NCBI RefSeq assembly: GCF_037392515.1
Contig: NC_090288.1
Span: 13,435,969 to 13,499,968 of the forward strand
Direction of reading: 5' to 3'
From: Haliotis asinina
Taxonomy: Eukaryota; Mollusca; Gastropoda; Lepetellida; Haliotidae
DNA length: 64,000 nt
Made by a program: the position numbers and the translations under genes. Shown here in pieces: positions 1-15,100 of this stretch. Position 1 is the first letter of the stretch; each line of letters begins with the position of its first letter. Below the pieces are notes generated by a model that worked only from the letters and a program-made list of their open reading frames with translations, made no database searches and was not told the origin of the DNA.

Positions 1-122
1 GCCAGCGAGACCAACCACTCCTCATCCAGCAGACTGAGCTGGTCCTCCATGAGACCCACATTCTGTATCGCCAGCTGAGGCTTGGTGAGGAGCAGACGCA
101 CGAGGTCGTCAGCACTGATACA
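1..122 (-). CDS. Host gene exon, cut by the window edge (CISADDLVRLLL...)
   Basis: Acceptor CTTCTGCAG/TGTATC keeps phase 0 with the exon before it. Reads CISADDLVRLLLTKPQLAIQ and LSLLDEEWLVSLA. An alternative acceptor 14 bases earlier would not keep phase. The gene continues beyond base 1. Confidence 0.72.
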
Positions 123-3100
123 CTGCAGAAGTGACCCTGAAACACAGGGTGAGCAGAGCATTAAAGGGAAGTCACTCCTTCATCTATGTTGTGGCATATT
201 GTCACGAGACAGTGTCATGGTACAGTAAATCACCTACATATGCAATCAAACCTTATAAACATCAAAGGCAGTCACCTAAAACATGTTGCCATACTGTCAG
301 CTGCCATACTGAGCATCAGATTAAAACCTTGAGTCATTTGGAATTTTTTTGTCATTTTATGCTGCACTCAGTAATATTCCTCCAATATGGCTATGGTCTG
401 TAAATAATCAAGTCATAAGCATCGATCTACTCATTTGGGATACAATGACATTTGGGATACAATGACAAGTCTGCTAGCCTGACCACCCTATCCTGGCTAG
501 TCACCTCCTACAGCAATCATTAGTTGCTGAAGACCAATTCTAACTTGGGTCTTCACAGATTTCAAACCTTGTGAACTAACAGGGAAATATTGATAGGAAT
601 CAGCATGCAAAGTGTCACTGCTTAAGCAATTTCTGCAGAAATAACCATTACAGTGCTTTTAGAGAGGTTTTATAAGCATGGTGCAAAAACCAAACTAAGG
701 GTCAAAACAAAGATATCTAAAAAACTGAATATATGTTTTTTGTACTGAGGCTATCTACACTTGAACTAGATTTCTGTACAATTTGAATAAACGGTCCATA
801 GAGGATTTCAAAATTGTTCCAAATACACTGGACCGTTCAATTTGAAGAAAGTCTTGGTTTGCGGTTCTGCATCCTCACGCTTTGCATGTTCATGGTGACC
901 TTAGTACAAACAGTTAGCACACTGACTATCCAACTATCTAGGCTATCGAGGATGGCCTTGTTACCATGTCCAGCCTGGAGCAAGTGAGCGCTGAATCCCC
1001 GTGAGACGAGATCGGACAGAAGGTTGGTTGGGAGGTTGAACTGACTCCGTGATGACAGCAGCTCCAAAGACTGGACTACTAGCCCACGTGCCTGGAATAT
1101 AGGGACAGTTGATACAACATGTGTGAAGTTTATACGAAAAAGAATGTGAGACTGTAATTAAGAAGACAAAGAAACATTAGAGTGAACATAACACCTAACT
1201 GTAAAACTTTGGAAGGATTCAGTTAGCAGCCAAAGTTCCTATTAAAGTGATTGTAGTGCTATGACAGTCGTAAGTTGGCATTATGGTATGGAAGTTATGA
1301 TCACCTTAGCACTACGCCAGTCATAGGTCTGTGTCAAAGTATGGGACTTACGATCACCTTAGTGCTGAGACAGCTGTAAATCTGTACTGAAGTATGGGAG
1401 TTATGATCACCTTAGTGCTGTGACAGACTTAAGCCTTCGTTAAAGTATGGGAGTTCTGTTCACCATAGTTCTAAGGCAGTCATAAATCTGTAAAAGTATG
1501 GGACTTCCGATCACCTTAGTTCTATGCGAGTCATAAGTCTGTGTTAAAGTATGGGAGATCCGATTATCTTAGTTTTATACGAGTCGTAAGTCTGTGTTAA
1601 AGTATGGGAGTTATGATCACCTTAGTTCTATGCGAATCATAAGTCTGTGTTAAAGTATGGGAGTTACGATCACCTTAGTTCTATGCGAGTCTTAAGTCTG
1701 TGTTAAAGCATGGGAGTTACGATCACCTTAGTTCTATGCGAGTCGTAAGTCTGTGTTAAAGTATGGGAGTTATGATCACCTTAGTTCTATGCGAGTCGTA
1801 AATCTGTGTTAAAGGATGGGAGTTACGATCACCTTAGTGATAAAGATTGCTGTGAGGGTTGGTCCACTGTCAAGTATCTCGGACATTGTGGAAGGCTCAA
1901 AGATAAACATCATGTACAAAACACAACCATGTAAATGGGGCCATAATAAACTAGGATAGGACGTTAGTTATCTCTTATTTACTCTTTCCATTTTTTTTCT
2001 CTGAAAGCATATTTTGTATAATGTCAATCTCCTTTCAAATGACAAATAAATGTCATTTTGAAGATTTTGGCTTGTTTACAGTTAAGGCTACATATTCATG
2101 CTAGTGGGGAAATACTAAAACATCATCGCTACATTAAGATTAAAGAAAAAGAAAGGTTTATGTACCAGCTATAGGCTGGAATCAAAAACATATCTTGTGT
2201 TTATTGATGGCAGTGTTTGAGCACTGACCTTGTAATATATCAGTGTTTATTTAACTACTTATTATTTAGCTATATAATTCATAAAGGATTCTAAGTAATT
2301 TTGACCTTCACCTTGGCAAACTCAAGCAGCAGTTCAAAAAGAGAGAAGTCAGAGAGTAGACGAAGAGCTTTCATTTCGTCAAATGAGAAGCTCCCAAACA
2401 GGAACTCCTTGAATGTCTCGTACATCCCAGAAGATGGGTCAGCATCATGAGACAGGAAGTACACACAGCAGTGGAGCGCCATGTCTGCCAGCTGCTTCCT
2501 CTCCACTGTGCTCAGCTCCACCTGGTGATTATTCAGGACTTGACGCAGCACAGATGTCACTTCCTGCAGACGGCCATGACGGGCAAGGTTTCCGACTCGT
2601 TTCACGTGAGAGCACTGTTGGAGATGCATTTAAACATAGCATTGATCTAAAATATTTGAATGAGTAAAATTTAATGTATCAAACTTTCATTAATATTTCA
2701 ACTTAATCAACCATATGATGTGTGAATTTCACCCATTTTTTTAAAGAACATGAGAATGCACTGCGGCAGGGTTGTGAGGGGAGAGGGGACAGCATTTTAT
2801 AATATTTTTTATCTTCACCTGTTGAATGCTTCCTTGTTCACAGAGCATGAATAATGAACGTTGGTCACCTAAAACGAGGTTAAAGGGTATTGCTACTGTG
2901 TTCAATTCTGTATCTTCTTGGACAAATAGTGCTGAAGTTGGGTGTATTTCATCATGCAAAAATAAATACAAATTTTCTTCATTTGATGAGCAGTTGTACT
3001 GTGTGAATGAAACTGAACTTAATATGGACAAATTAAATCTCCAAATTTATCTACTGCATTTAAATGTCCAAGAGTCTTGGTGATACAGACCTTGGACAGT

Positions 3101-6100
3101 TGGTAAAGACGAACAGATCTGGAGAACTCTCCTGCTCGGAGAAGGTGATCTGCTGCAACCTCAAACAGTGCGGTAAGGTCAAGGCCAATGCTGATACCGA
3201 GGCTCTCAGCGTATGCAGCGTCTGAATGTTGTATTGCCTGGGCAAGGAACAGACGTTCTGGAGAGATCCTGAAAAGGGGAGCTAAATCTGTCACATAATA
3301 CAGACTTTCTCTCAACTAGTGAGTAACCTAGGTAACATTCACTGTTCGTAACATAGCTTTATACTGGTGTTGTTACAGTGATGTTTCACTGATGTTGAAC
3401 TGGTTTTACAATGGTTTAACATAATTCCTTGTTCTCATACTGGCTTTATACCATTGTAGTTACATTTACATTTTACTAATCCTAGCTGGCATTACAATGG
3501 TTAGACAATATTCCCTCTCCTTACACTGACTTTACATTAGTGTTGTCATACTGACGTAAAACTGGCTTTACCATCCTAACAATAGTTTTCACCAATCGTG
3601 TTTCATTGATTTCTCACTGATGTGAAACAATCTTTACACTAGTTTGACTAGAGTACATTTTACAGTCATTTTACACACATGTAAATCTCGAGTTAATCTA
3701 GTGATACACTGCCTTCAAAATATTACAGTCATGCTCCACTGTTACTGTCATAATGCTCCGGCTTCAATAGACACATTGGAGCATTGCTAACACTAACCTT
3801 GGTCGACATTCATAAATCGCCCTGTTTGTAATGACAATGCATCCATCTAACACGGTGTGGGAGGTCACTGGAATAGCTTGAATGTCTGTGGGAAGACTTG
3901 TAGGCTGTTCCATGTCCTCCCCTTCCTGGACTAATCGAAGTCGTTCCTCCTCACGTTTCTCGTGCCAGTAAAACGGGAAACACTTCTTTTGAACTCCAAG
4001 CAAGGTTTCGTCTGATGGCAGGTCAAACTGTTGAACTATTGCTTCTTTGTTGAAGTCCTACAAAACGTTCATAACATTACAGTAAAAGAGGTCCCGTTTA
4101 TGAGGTACATAAGCTTTGTGGACAACAACGTCCTTCTTTCATGAGTGCCCTTTTTGATACAGATTCTTGTACTGTTGTCAAGGTTGGATGGTGGCATCAG
4201 TACAGGAATCTGTATTGAAACATCTCACTCATGAAAAAAAGAAGTTGATATCCATAAAGTTTGTCTATCATGTACTTCCCAGCTTCTAACATACCACGCA
4301 GTGAAGTCCATGTTATTGTCAAAAGTCCAGAACTATGTACAGTAATATTTGTCCTGTCATTGCCAACATCACATATGACAGTTTTCTACAACAAAACTTA
4401 AATAGGGCTGTAACAAAATACTGAACTGACAGCATACTGCTAATTCCCATACTAAAAGGAAAGAATTGGGTGATCCTTTACTTCTTTTGGTCAGTATATG
4501 CAGGTGTTAGCTATAGACAGCGACGTAATATTGTGATACTAATATCACTATGTATGTAACCTCAATCCTCACTCTCATCGTGACCTTGATCTTGACCCTA
4601 AGCACAACGCTAACATTCTGTCAACATTTATAAAATTGTCCTAAACAAGACAAATTTGTTTTAACATTTTATGGACCCCCTCAATTTGTTTTTCGAACCC
4701 ATGAAAAAGCAAGATAAACTTAAGTGTCCATGAACCATTACGAAACATATTGTGAGATAAGTTTCAATTTTATGCAAGCTTCTCACCCCAGGTTTAATTT
4801 TTATGGTCTGCTCTGATTGTTCAGGTGAAGTGTAGCACAGCACAACTAAGGACAACTAGAAGTAATTGAATAAGTCAGAAAGCATGACATAGAATTAACT
4901 GTTGTTGTGATTTTTCCTGTGCTGGACTTCTTTTTCTTCGTATACCTGCCTTCATTTTAGGTCGACTGCTGAAAAACTATCACGAGACAAAGAATCTCTT
5001 TTTTCACTTAAACATACTCAAATGCACTAGTGCACTCTTCCTATTTTTATTTCCTTCTTAGGCACCAGTAGCAAGCCACCTCCTCGTGGTGGGTGCTGGG
5101 TAGCGCCAAGAGCTCGTCAACACCCCGTTGTGGACCCAGGGGCATATTTGGCCCACCAACGCGTTTGCTGTGGCTTGCGGCCCTGTGTCAGTGTAGGACG
5201 GGAGTTTGGAGGTTGAGGGCACTATGTGCCTGTGACTGCATTCCCTTTGCTCAACACACCTCTTCGACTCTTACTTCACCTAGACGGGAGGATGAATGGG
5301 CCCAGTTCAACCAATCGGCTGGTTATGTCAAGCCCTGTTCATAGATTATAAATATATTTATCATTGCACAAGAATGATTTGGAATTGATGTAATTTTGGT
5401 CTTGGTTTTCTTATTTTATCATTATGTTTTCCTTTGCAGTCCCTTACCGCCATTCCCTATACTACTATTTATGCAGTATAAAATGCCCACAACCCCCCAC
5501 CCCCTTCCTCCCAACAATTTTTTAAGTAGTATTTTCACAGCAAAATAGCGTAAGGACAGTTCTGAATTACCTAGTGCTATCTATTTTATTTGTTAATTTA
5601 AACTTGTTGGGTATTTATGTGTAATATCTTACAAGTATTATATGTATCTGAGTATAAGCATAAGAATAAATGTTCAAAAAGCGCTTAGTGTACGTTTATT
5701 CGTAAACATGGTTGTACACTTTCAAAAAGTGGGGGAAGGATTTACATTAATCTTCTATTGTTCATACAGCTTTTACCTGTCAAATCAACAACAACTGTCA
5801 AATCATCAAGCTATAAGAACTATCACATCAACAAGAACTGTCAACCATCAATGTTTAAGCAAGTCAGCAAGTGTCACCTGTGTATTAAATCAAGCTATAA
5901 GAACTATCAAGTCAATAAGAACTGTCAACAAAGTCAATGTTTAAGCAAGTCAGCAAGCATCCCCTGTGTATTAAATACTTCAAGAAAGTATGGTACACAT
6001 ATCACTAGATAATAAATGAGGTCTGATTCCGGATTGTCTGTACCATTCCACAATTATGAAGATAGCATGTTCTGTGTTAAGACTCACAACACGAACACTG

Positions 6101-9100
6101 AGTGACAAACATGAATCCTCATCCATAGTTACAGGCTGCATGTGTGAGTTTTACGCAGCTTTTAGTAATGTTCCAGCAATATAACCAGGCCACCAGAAAT
6201 GGGCTTCATAAATTGTACCTATTTGGGGAATCAAACCCGGGCCTTAGGCGTGATGGGCTAATCTTTAACCACTTGGGCTCTCCAACACCCCTTATAAACT
6301 GGACGAGGTAAGATTCAGCCCTTTACTGGTCCACAAGAACCTTTTGATAAATTTTGCCTTATTTTCATATTTGCTGTTAATCATTATTTTCATGAAACAA
6401 AGTTTTAAAACCTTGACTATATGAAAGAAAAATATCAATGCCAGTGTGAATGATAATTTGTGAGTAGGGACTCTGTGATTACAAAAAAAATCTGGGAACA
6501 CTGACACTACCTTACAACAATTTACACAACACAATAGAGAACTGGTGATTGACAACATGTACAACGAGTATATAATAAAATACTGGTGATTGTTCTTTCA
6601 TAAATTAAGATAAACATGCAAAGCATCAACAGCTGCTATTGCTACTTATGAAGAATAGGAAAAAATATATCATTTGTACAAAACAAAACTGTATAAAACA
6701 TAATCAGGGTAAACTGTGATTTGAACCAAAAATGAAAAAGGATTCTGTCAAATTTCATCAACTCTGTACAGCTAATTGTGGTGCCTCTAATGATTTGCTA
6801 CTTGATGAAAACCCCTGTACCAACAGCCTTGTCCCCAAAAGGTGATTTTTACTCAGGCTCATCTTTTCACTATGATCTTTCCATGTTCATCCTTCCTTTA
6901 GTCCCATCATGTGAACGATTTTAGTTTTATGCCACTTTTAGCAATATTTCAGCACTATCACAGCGGGAACACTAGAAAAGACCTTCACACACTGTATCCA
7001 TGTGGGGAATAGAACCCAGGTTTCTGGTGTGATGAACAAGTGCTTTAACCACTAGGCTACCCCACAACTCCTAGACCTTAGTACCAGAATTCCAATGGGA
7101 GCAAAAGAAATTTCTTACAACAGAAATGGCAAATACAGATCTGTTTACCTGCTAGGGAATTGCTCACAAGTTTACTGTTTTAGTCATTTTATGATCAGCT
7201 CATCAGTGTCTAATCTTTAAAAACTTTTTGAGGGGGGAGTAAGGCATAGAGACTATCACAATGAGATTAGGAAATTTGTTGTTTGGAGACAGTGAAGTAC
7301 ATTATGTCAGACTGTTTCAACTGATTCATCATCTTTGAGAATCACTGGAAAGTTATTTTGGTTATAGGTATTATTCATCTGAATATGAGCCAGGCAAACT
7401 AGATCCTGTATTTGTCAAAGGGAGCTAACTACAAATGTCACATTCCACATACGTTTACCTTCATAATACCCATCTGCAGTTAGTAATAGAGAAATAGATG
7501 TTATCAAATATCTCCAATATATAACATCATTTTATATCATAATCTTATACGAAAAAAATTAAATAATTTCACGTAATATTAACTTGAATCATCTTTAGTT
7601 ACATATGTCACATTGTGTTTCATATGCAAGGGAGATAAGTGTGTGTCAACTGACCTGGTGGTCCTCCAGCGATGTCTCAGCCCGCTGGTTAGACATGATG
7701 AGCAGCCGTCTGCCACTCACCCGTGATGTCGTGAAGATAAGTCGATCTGTGAGGATCACGTTGTAGGCTCCAATGGGCAGCTTGTACACAAACAGAGGGG
7801 AATGTTCCATGTGGCTGTCGTAAACCTGGATACAACATGTACAACACGGGTACGCATTTGCAGAGTGAGTGAGTGAGTGAATGCATTCAAGTTATATTAT
7901 AAGCTTATAATCATATTGCCTTAGTAAAGTCACGGTGGTTTAATTCCCCTTCTTGATTTGAACGTTTTGTCAACATTTATTTATTGGAATGCGAGGTAAA
8001 TCTTTTGCAGTCATCACTAGTTTTTGCAGACGACACAAGAAAAACAGATTAGAGTTATCTCCCTTCCATCGATTTGCATTCGCAAAACATCAGTAATTTC
8101 CGTGCATCATGTGTGATTTAATGTTATTCGAGATAAAGAAGTACTATCACGAAGTACTGAATGAGATGCCATTGGAAGTACATTGAAATGTACCTCACTT
8201 GTAAGTGCGGTACATTGAAAAAAATAGAAGAGTGCTTAGCCAATCAGAAAACAACATTTATGTGTGAGGTAAGATATGGCATGTCAGTTTCTGGCAAGAC
8301 CCATTACTTCTATAACATAGGCTTGGTACTGAGGTAAAACGTTAGTGGCTTTTTCAAGTCCATGTCAAACCTGTGCACAGCATACCTGGAATGTGCACGT
8401 CTTGTCTTCATGTGCAGTGATGAAGTGTCGTCCTCGGGCATTCTGCGGACAGAGGATGACAGATCGCTGGAACTGCTCATAGCGTAGGGGAAGGAACATC
8501 TCCTTGTTGTCATCTGAAATGTAAAACATGTGTAGATTATAACATGGATATATAATATAAACTACAGTCATCCCTCGCAAAAATACTCAGCACAGTACTA
8601 ACTGACTAACATCAAGACAAAATGACCTGTCTGAACCAAGATCTTGTTGACAGGGTCCTGAAATGTCTCAATCCTGTTGATACTCAGTGTCATGTTCTCG
8701 TAACTGTAACAGTAGTTAACGTAGAGATGTTTATGTAAATAAATGGTCCCCGGAGTGGAAATAAACAACTGCTCCCTGCCCCAAAGGCTCCCGAGTTGGC
8801 TCAAAGCCATTAATCAGCCTCGCAAGATATATTCGATACTGAACAAGCTTCACGGAATCAAAGAAGGGACAGTGTACACCATGTTTCCAACAGTTCTCAA
8901 GGGCGTAGAAAACCTCACAACAGTCATCAAGTTCCTAAAGGGAAAGGAATCCCACAAAGAGTCTGTGACTTGTAGTACCAACAGTACTAACAGAGACAAC
9001 AAATCAGTTAACAAACTGTGTTATAGATGAGGTAGTATTGAGCATGCAATTGAGTATTGAGAAAAATGTAAAAGTTTCGAGACGAAACTTGTTGATAGAT

Positions 9101-12100
9101 GCAATCGACCTAGAAACTTGACAAACACTGTCAATGAAGATTGCATTGACTTTCGCTTTTCGGAATATGAATTACATTGCATATCACGTTGGTGATCTTG
9201 ACACATCTGTTCCATCATATCTCATCAGTTTGGAGATGAACAACGCATCAATTCAACTGCAGGTAGATACAGGTGCAATATACAACCTTATCACGAAATC
9301 AGACTACAATAAAACTTGGTTGTCTGATCCTCCTGTTATTAAGAACACTTCAAGGATTCTTCACTCATATACTGGTGAGAAGCTGAAGATGGATGGTGCT
9401 ATGGACAGGCCCCCCTAAGTAATGGAAGGAATCACGGCAAATTTGAAGGAATTGCATCTCAAATGTAAACAAATGCAGCCCACTCGCGAAACAATATAAA
9501 CGAAACGATATTGGTAGTTTAGTGGTAATAAAATAAACTGAATGCCCCTATCTGAAACAATGTTGATAATACTTGAAACAAGATCGGCCATCTTCGGTGA
9601 TTTCTTGGCTCAGTTCCGTGATTTGTCAGTCGCGTCCTGAAACTCACACATAAAAACATGGCGTCACTGGAAGGAGCACCCTTCTCGGTGAGTTTTGTTT
9701 TTAGTTTCAACTACCTTCATTTTCATAATTATCCATCTTTGACCACCCATGTTGAATGCGTTTAGGTATGAGGTGTTGTCGGACCTATACATTATTTTTT
9801 TAGGAAAAGACCGTCACTGCAAAACAGTGTCATAAGTCATGCCCATGGAAGTTGTTAACGTCTGAACATCAGAAGCATCTGGGGGCCAAACTTTGACTTT
9901 GAAATTGAGTAAAAAGGTTAAACCTAAATCAGTTGGCGATGCTGTCTACATTACCAACTTTGGACGAGGTTCACCTTGGATTCCTGATATTGTGACAACA
10001 AAGTCACGAGACTTCTTGTGTGAAGTGAGACTGTTATATGGACATTTAATGCAACATCACTTGGATCACGTCAAACAACGTTACGCAGAAGGGTCTATTT
10101 CACCTCCAGTTGACTTGCCTGACATACTGATTCCTAATAACAGTGAGTCAATCAGCAATGATAAAGTTGACATTCCTTCAACACCTGTACATGGGTCATC
10201 ACAGCTTTCAAGTACAATCAAGGACATTCCACAACACGCGATGAGGCGATCAGCACGCAGTGTAAAACCACCAGTGAGACTGGATCTGTGAATTCTGCGT
10301 CTGAACATGAGCAATAACTGCTTTATTGCCCTGTGATGTAATTTCTTAGGTGTTCTTTTTCAGATTGTTTTAACTGGCAATAAGCAAGCCCAATGCAGAT
10401 TTCATTTTATCAGTATTAATTCTTCAAGAGGATTTCCAGATAAAGTTTAACGCTTAGTGCACTTGAGAGCAACAAGCTTAATCAGGGAGGAATGTCATGT
10501 TCTCGTAACTGTAACAGTAGTTAATGTAGAGACGTTTATGTAAATTAATGGTCCCCGGAGCGGAAGTAAACAACTGCTAACTGCCCCAAGGCATCTTGGG
10601 ACGATGCTGTAATGGCCGAAGGGCATGTCAAAACTTAAGATGAATGAATATCTTGAATCCTCATCATCCGCAAGTCTGTGAACCCTAATACACCACACTC
10701 AGCTTGGTACGAAACATGGAACATCATGACCATCTTACTTCTCTGAGCAAAGATGTTGTTGAGAGGGCCCTGGAATGTTTGATCCCCTAGATACTCAGCT
10801 CAGTAATACATATGAACATAACAACCATCTTAGCTGTCTACACCAAGATGTTGTTGAGAGGGCCCTGGAATGTTTGATCCCCTAGATACTCAGCTCAGTA
10901 ATACATATGAACATAACAACCATCTTACCTGTCTACACCAAGATGTTGTTGAGAGGGCCCTGGAATGTCTCAATCCCGTCGATACTCAGCTCAGTAATAC
11001 ATATGAACAAAACAACCATCTTAGCTGTCTACACCAAGATGTTGTTGAGAGGGCCCTGGAATGTTTGATCCCCTAGATACTCAGCTCAGTAATACATATG
11101 AACATAACAACCATCTTAGCTGTCTACACCAAGATGTTGTTGAGAGGGCCCTGGAATGTCTCAATCCCGTCGATACTCAGCTCAGTAATACATATGAACA
11201 TAACAACCATCTTAGCTGTCTACACCAAGATGTTGTTGAGAGGGCCCTGGAATGTTTGATCCCCTAGATACTCAGCTCAGTAATACATATGAACATAACA
11301 ACCATCTTAGCTGTCTACACCAAGATGTTGTTGAGAGGGCCCTGGAATGTCTCAATCCCGTCGATACTCAGCTCAGTAATACATATGAACATAACAACCA
11401 TCTTAGCTGTCTACACCAAGATGTTGTTGAGAGGGCCCTGGAATGTTTGATCCCCTAGATACTCAGCTCAGTAATACATATGAACATAACAACCATCTTA
11501 GCTGTCTACACCAAGATGTTGTTGAGAGGGCCCTGGAATGTCTCAATCCCGTCGATACTCAGCTCAGTAATACATATGAACATAACAACCATCTTAGCTG
11601 TCTACACCAAGATGTTGTTGAGAGGGCCCTGGAATGTTTGATCCCCTAGATACTCAGCTCAGTAATACATATGAACATAACAACCATCTTAGCTGTCTAC
11701 ACCAAGATGTTGTTGAGAGGGCCCTGGAATGTTTGATCCCCTAGATACTCAGCTCAGTAATACATATGAACATAACAACCATCTTAGCTGTCTACACCAA
11801 GATGTTGTTGAGAGGGCCCTGGAATGTTTGATCAACTAGATACTCAGCTCAGTAATACATATGAACATAACAACCATCTTAGCTGTCTACACCAAGATGT
11901 TGTTGAGAGGGCCCTGGAATGTTTGATCCCCTAGATACTCAGCTCAGTAATACATATGAACATAACAACCATCTTAGCTGTCTACACCAAGATGTTGTTG
12001 AGAGGGCCCTGGAATGTTTGATCCCCTAGATACTCAGCTCAGTAATACATATGAACATAACAACCATCTTAGCTGTCTACACCAAGATGTTGTTGAGAGG

Positions 12101-15100
12101 GCCCTGGAATGTCTCAATCCCGTCGATACTCAGCTCAGTAATACATATGAACATAACAACCATCTTAGCTGTCTACACCAAGATGTTGTTGAGAGGGCCC
12201 TGGAATGTCTCAATCCCGTCGATACTCAGCTCAGTAATACATATGAACATAACAACCATCTTAGCTGTCTACACCAAGATGTTGTTGAGAGGGCCCTTGA
12301 ATGTCTCAATCCCGTCGATACTCAGCTCAGTAATACATATGAACATAACAACCATCTTAGCTGTCTACACCAAGATGTTGTTGAGAGGGCCCTGGAATGT
12401 CTCAATCCCGTCGATACTCAGCTCAGTAATACATATGAACATAACAACCATCTTAGCTGTCTACACCAAGATGTTGTTGAGAGGGCCCTGGAATGTTTGA
12501 TCCCCTAGATACTCAGCTCAGTAATACATATGAACATAACAACCATCTTAGCTGTCTACACCAAGATGTTGTTGAGAGGGTCCTGGAATGTCTCAATCCC
12601 GTCGATACTCAGCTCAGTAATACATATGAACATAACAACCATCTTAGCTGTCTACACCAAGATGTTGTTGAGAGGGCCCTGGAATGTCTCAATCCCGTCG
12701 ATACTCAGCTTGGTACTAAATATGAACATAACAACCATCTTAGCTGTCTACACCAAGATGTTGTTGAGAGGGCCCTGGAATGTTTGATCCCCTAGATACT
12801 CAGCTCAGTAATACATATGAACATAACAACCATCTTAGCTGTCTACACCAAGATGTTGTTGAGAGGGCCCTGGAATGTTTGATCCCCTAGATACTCAGCT
12901 CAGTAATACATATGAACATAACAACCATCTTAGCTGTCTACACCAAGATGTTGTTGAGAGGGCCCTGGAATGTTTGATCCCCTAGATACTCAGCTCAGTA
13001 ATACATATGAACATAACAACCATCTTAGCTGTCTACACCAAGATGTTGTTGAGAGGGCCCTGGAATGTTTGATCCCCTAGATACTCAGCTCAGTAATACA
13101 TATGAACATAACAACCATCTTAGCTGTCTACACCAAGATGTTGTTGAGAGGGCCCTGGAATGTTTGATCCCCTAGATACTCAGCTCAGTAATACATATGA
13201 ACATAACAACCATCTTAGCTGTCTACACCAAGATGTTGTTGAGAGGGCCCTGGAATGTTTGATCCCCTAGATACTCAGCTCAGTAATACATATGAACATA
13301 ACAACCATCTTAGCTGTCTACACCAAGATGTTGTTGAGAGGGCCCTGGAATGTTTGATCCCCTAGATACTCAGCTCAGTAATACATATGAACATAACAAC
13401 CATCTTAGCTGTCTACACCAAGATGTTGTTGAGAGGGTCCTGGAATGTCTCAATCCCGTCGATACTCAGCTCAGTAATACATATGAACATAACAACCATC
13501 TTAGCTGTCTACACCAAGATGTTGTTGAGAGGGTCCTGGAATGTCTCAATCCCGTCGATACTCAGCTCAGTAATACATATGAACATAACAACCATCTTAG
13601 CTGTCTACACCAAGATGTTGTTGACAGGGTCCTGGAATGTCTCAATCCCGTCGATACTCAGCTCAGTAATACATATGAACATAACAACCATCTTAGCTGT
13701 CTACACCAAGATGTTGTTGAGAGGGCCCTGGAATGTCTCAATCCCGTCGATACTCAGCTCAGTAATACATATGAACATAACAACCATCTTAGCTGTCTAC
13801 ACCAAGATGTTGTTGAGAGGGCCCTGGAATGTTTGATCCCCTAGATACTCAGCTCAGTAATACATATGAACATAACAACCATCTTAGCTGTCTACACCAA
13901 GATGTTGTTGAGAGGGCCCTGGAATGTTTGATCCCCTAGATACTCAGCTCAGTAATACATATGAACATAACAACCATCTTAGCTGTCTACACCAAGATGT
14001 TGTTGAGAGGGCCCTGGAATGTCTCAATCCCGTCGATACTCAGCTCAGTAATACATATGAACATAACAACCATCTTAGCTGTCTACACCAAGATGTTGTT
14101 GAGAGGGTCCTGGAATGTCTCAATCCCGTCGATACTCAGCTCAGTAATACATATGAACATAACAACCATCTTAGCTGTCTACACCAAGATGTTGTTGACA
14201 GGGTCCTGGAATGTCTCAATCCCGTCGATACTCAGCTCAGTAATACATATGAACATAACAACCATCTTAGCTGTCTACACCAAGATGTTGTTGAGAGGGC
14301 CCTGGAATGTCTCAATCCCGTCGATACTCAGCTCAGTAATACATATGAACATAACAACCATCTTAGCTGTCTACACCAAGATGTTGTTGAGAGGGCCCTG
14401 GAATGTCTCAATCCCGTCGATACTCAGCTCAGTAATACATATGAACATAACAACCATCTTAGCTGTCTACACCAAGATGTTGTTGAGAGGGCCCTGGAAT
14501 GTTTGATCCCCTAGATACTCAGCTCAGTAATACATATGAACATAACAACCATCTTAGCTGTCTACACCAAGATGTTGTTGAGAGGGCCCTGGAATGTCTC
14601 AATCCCGTCGATACTCAGCTCAGTAATACATATGAACATAACGACCATCTTAGCTGTCTACACCAAGATGTTGTTGAGAGGGCCCTTGAATGTCTCAATC
14701 CCGTCGATACTCAGCTTGGTACTAAATATGAACATAACAACCATCTTACCTGTCTGCACCAAGATGTTGTTGACAGGGTCCTGGAATGTCTCAATCAAGT
14801 TGAAACTCAGCTTGGTATTAAATATGAACATAACGACCATCTTACCTGTCTGCACCAAGATGTTGTTGACAGGGTCCTGGAATGTCTCAATCAAGTTGAA
14901 ACTCAGCTTGGTATTAAATATGAACATAACGACCATCTTACCTGTCTGCACCAAGATGTTGACAGGGTCCTAGGATGTCTCAATCAAGTTGAAACTCAGC
15001 TTGGTACTAAATATGAACATAACGACCATCTTACCTGTCTGCACCAAGATGTTGTTGACAGGGTCCTGGAATGTCTCAATCAAGTTGAAACTCAGCTTGG

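Noticed and set aside
6137-7075. Possible tRNA genes
   Set aside because: The A and B boxes belong to SINE heads. The sequences do not fold into a full cloverleaf and run straight into SINE bodies.
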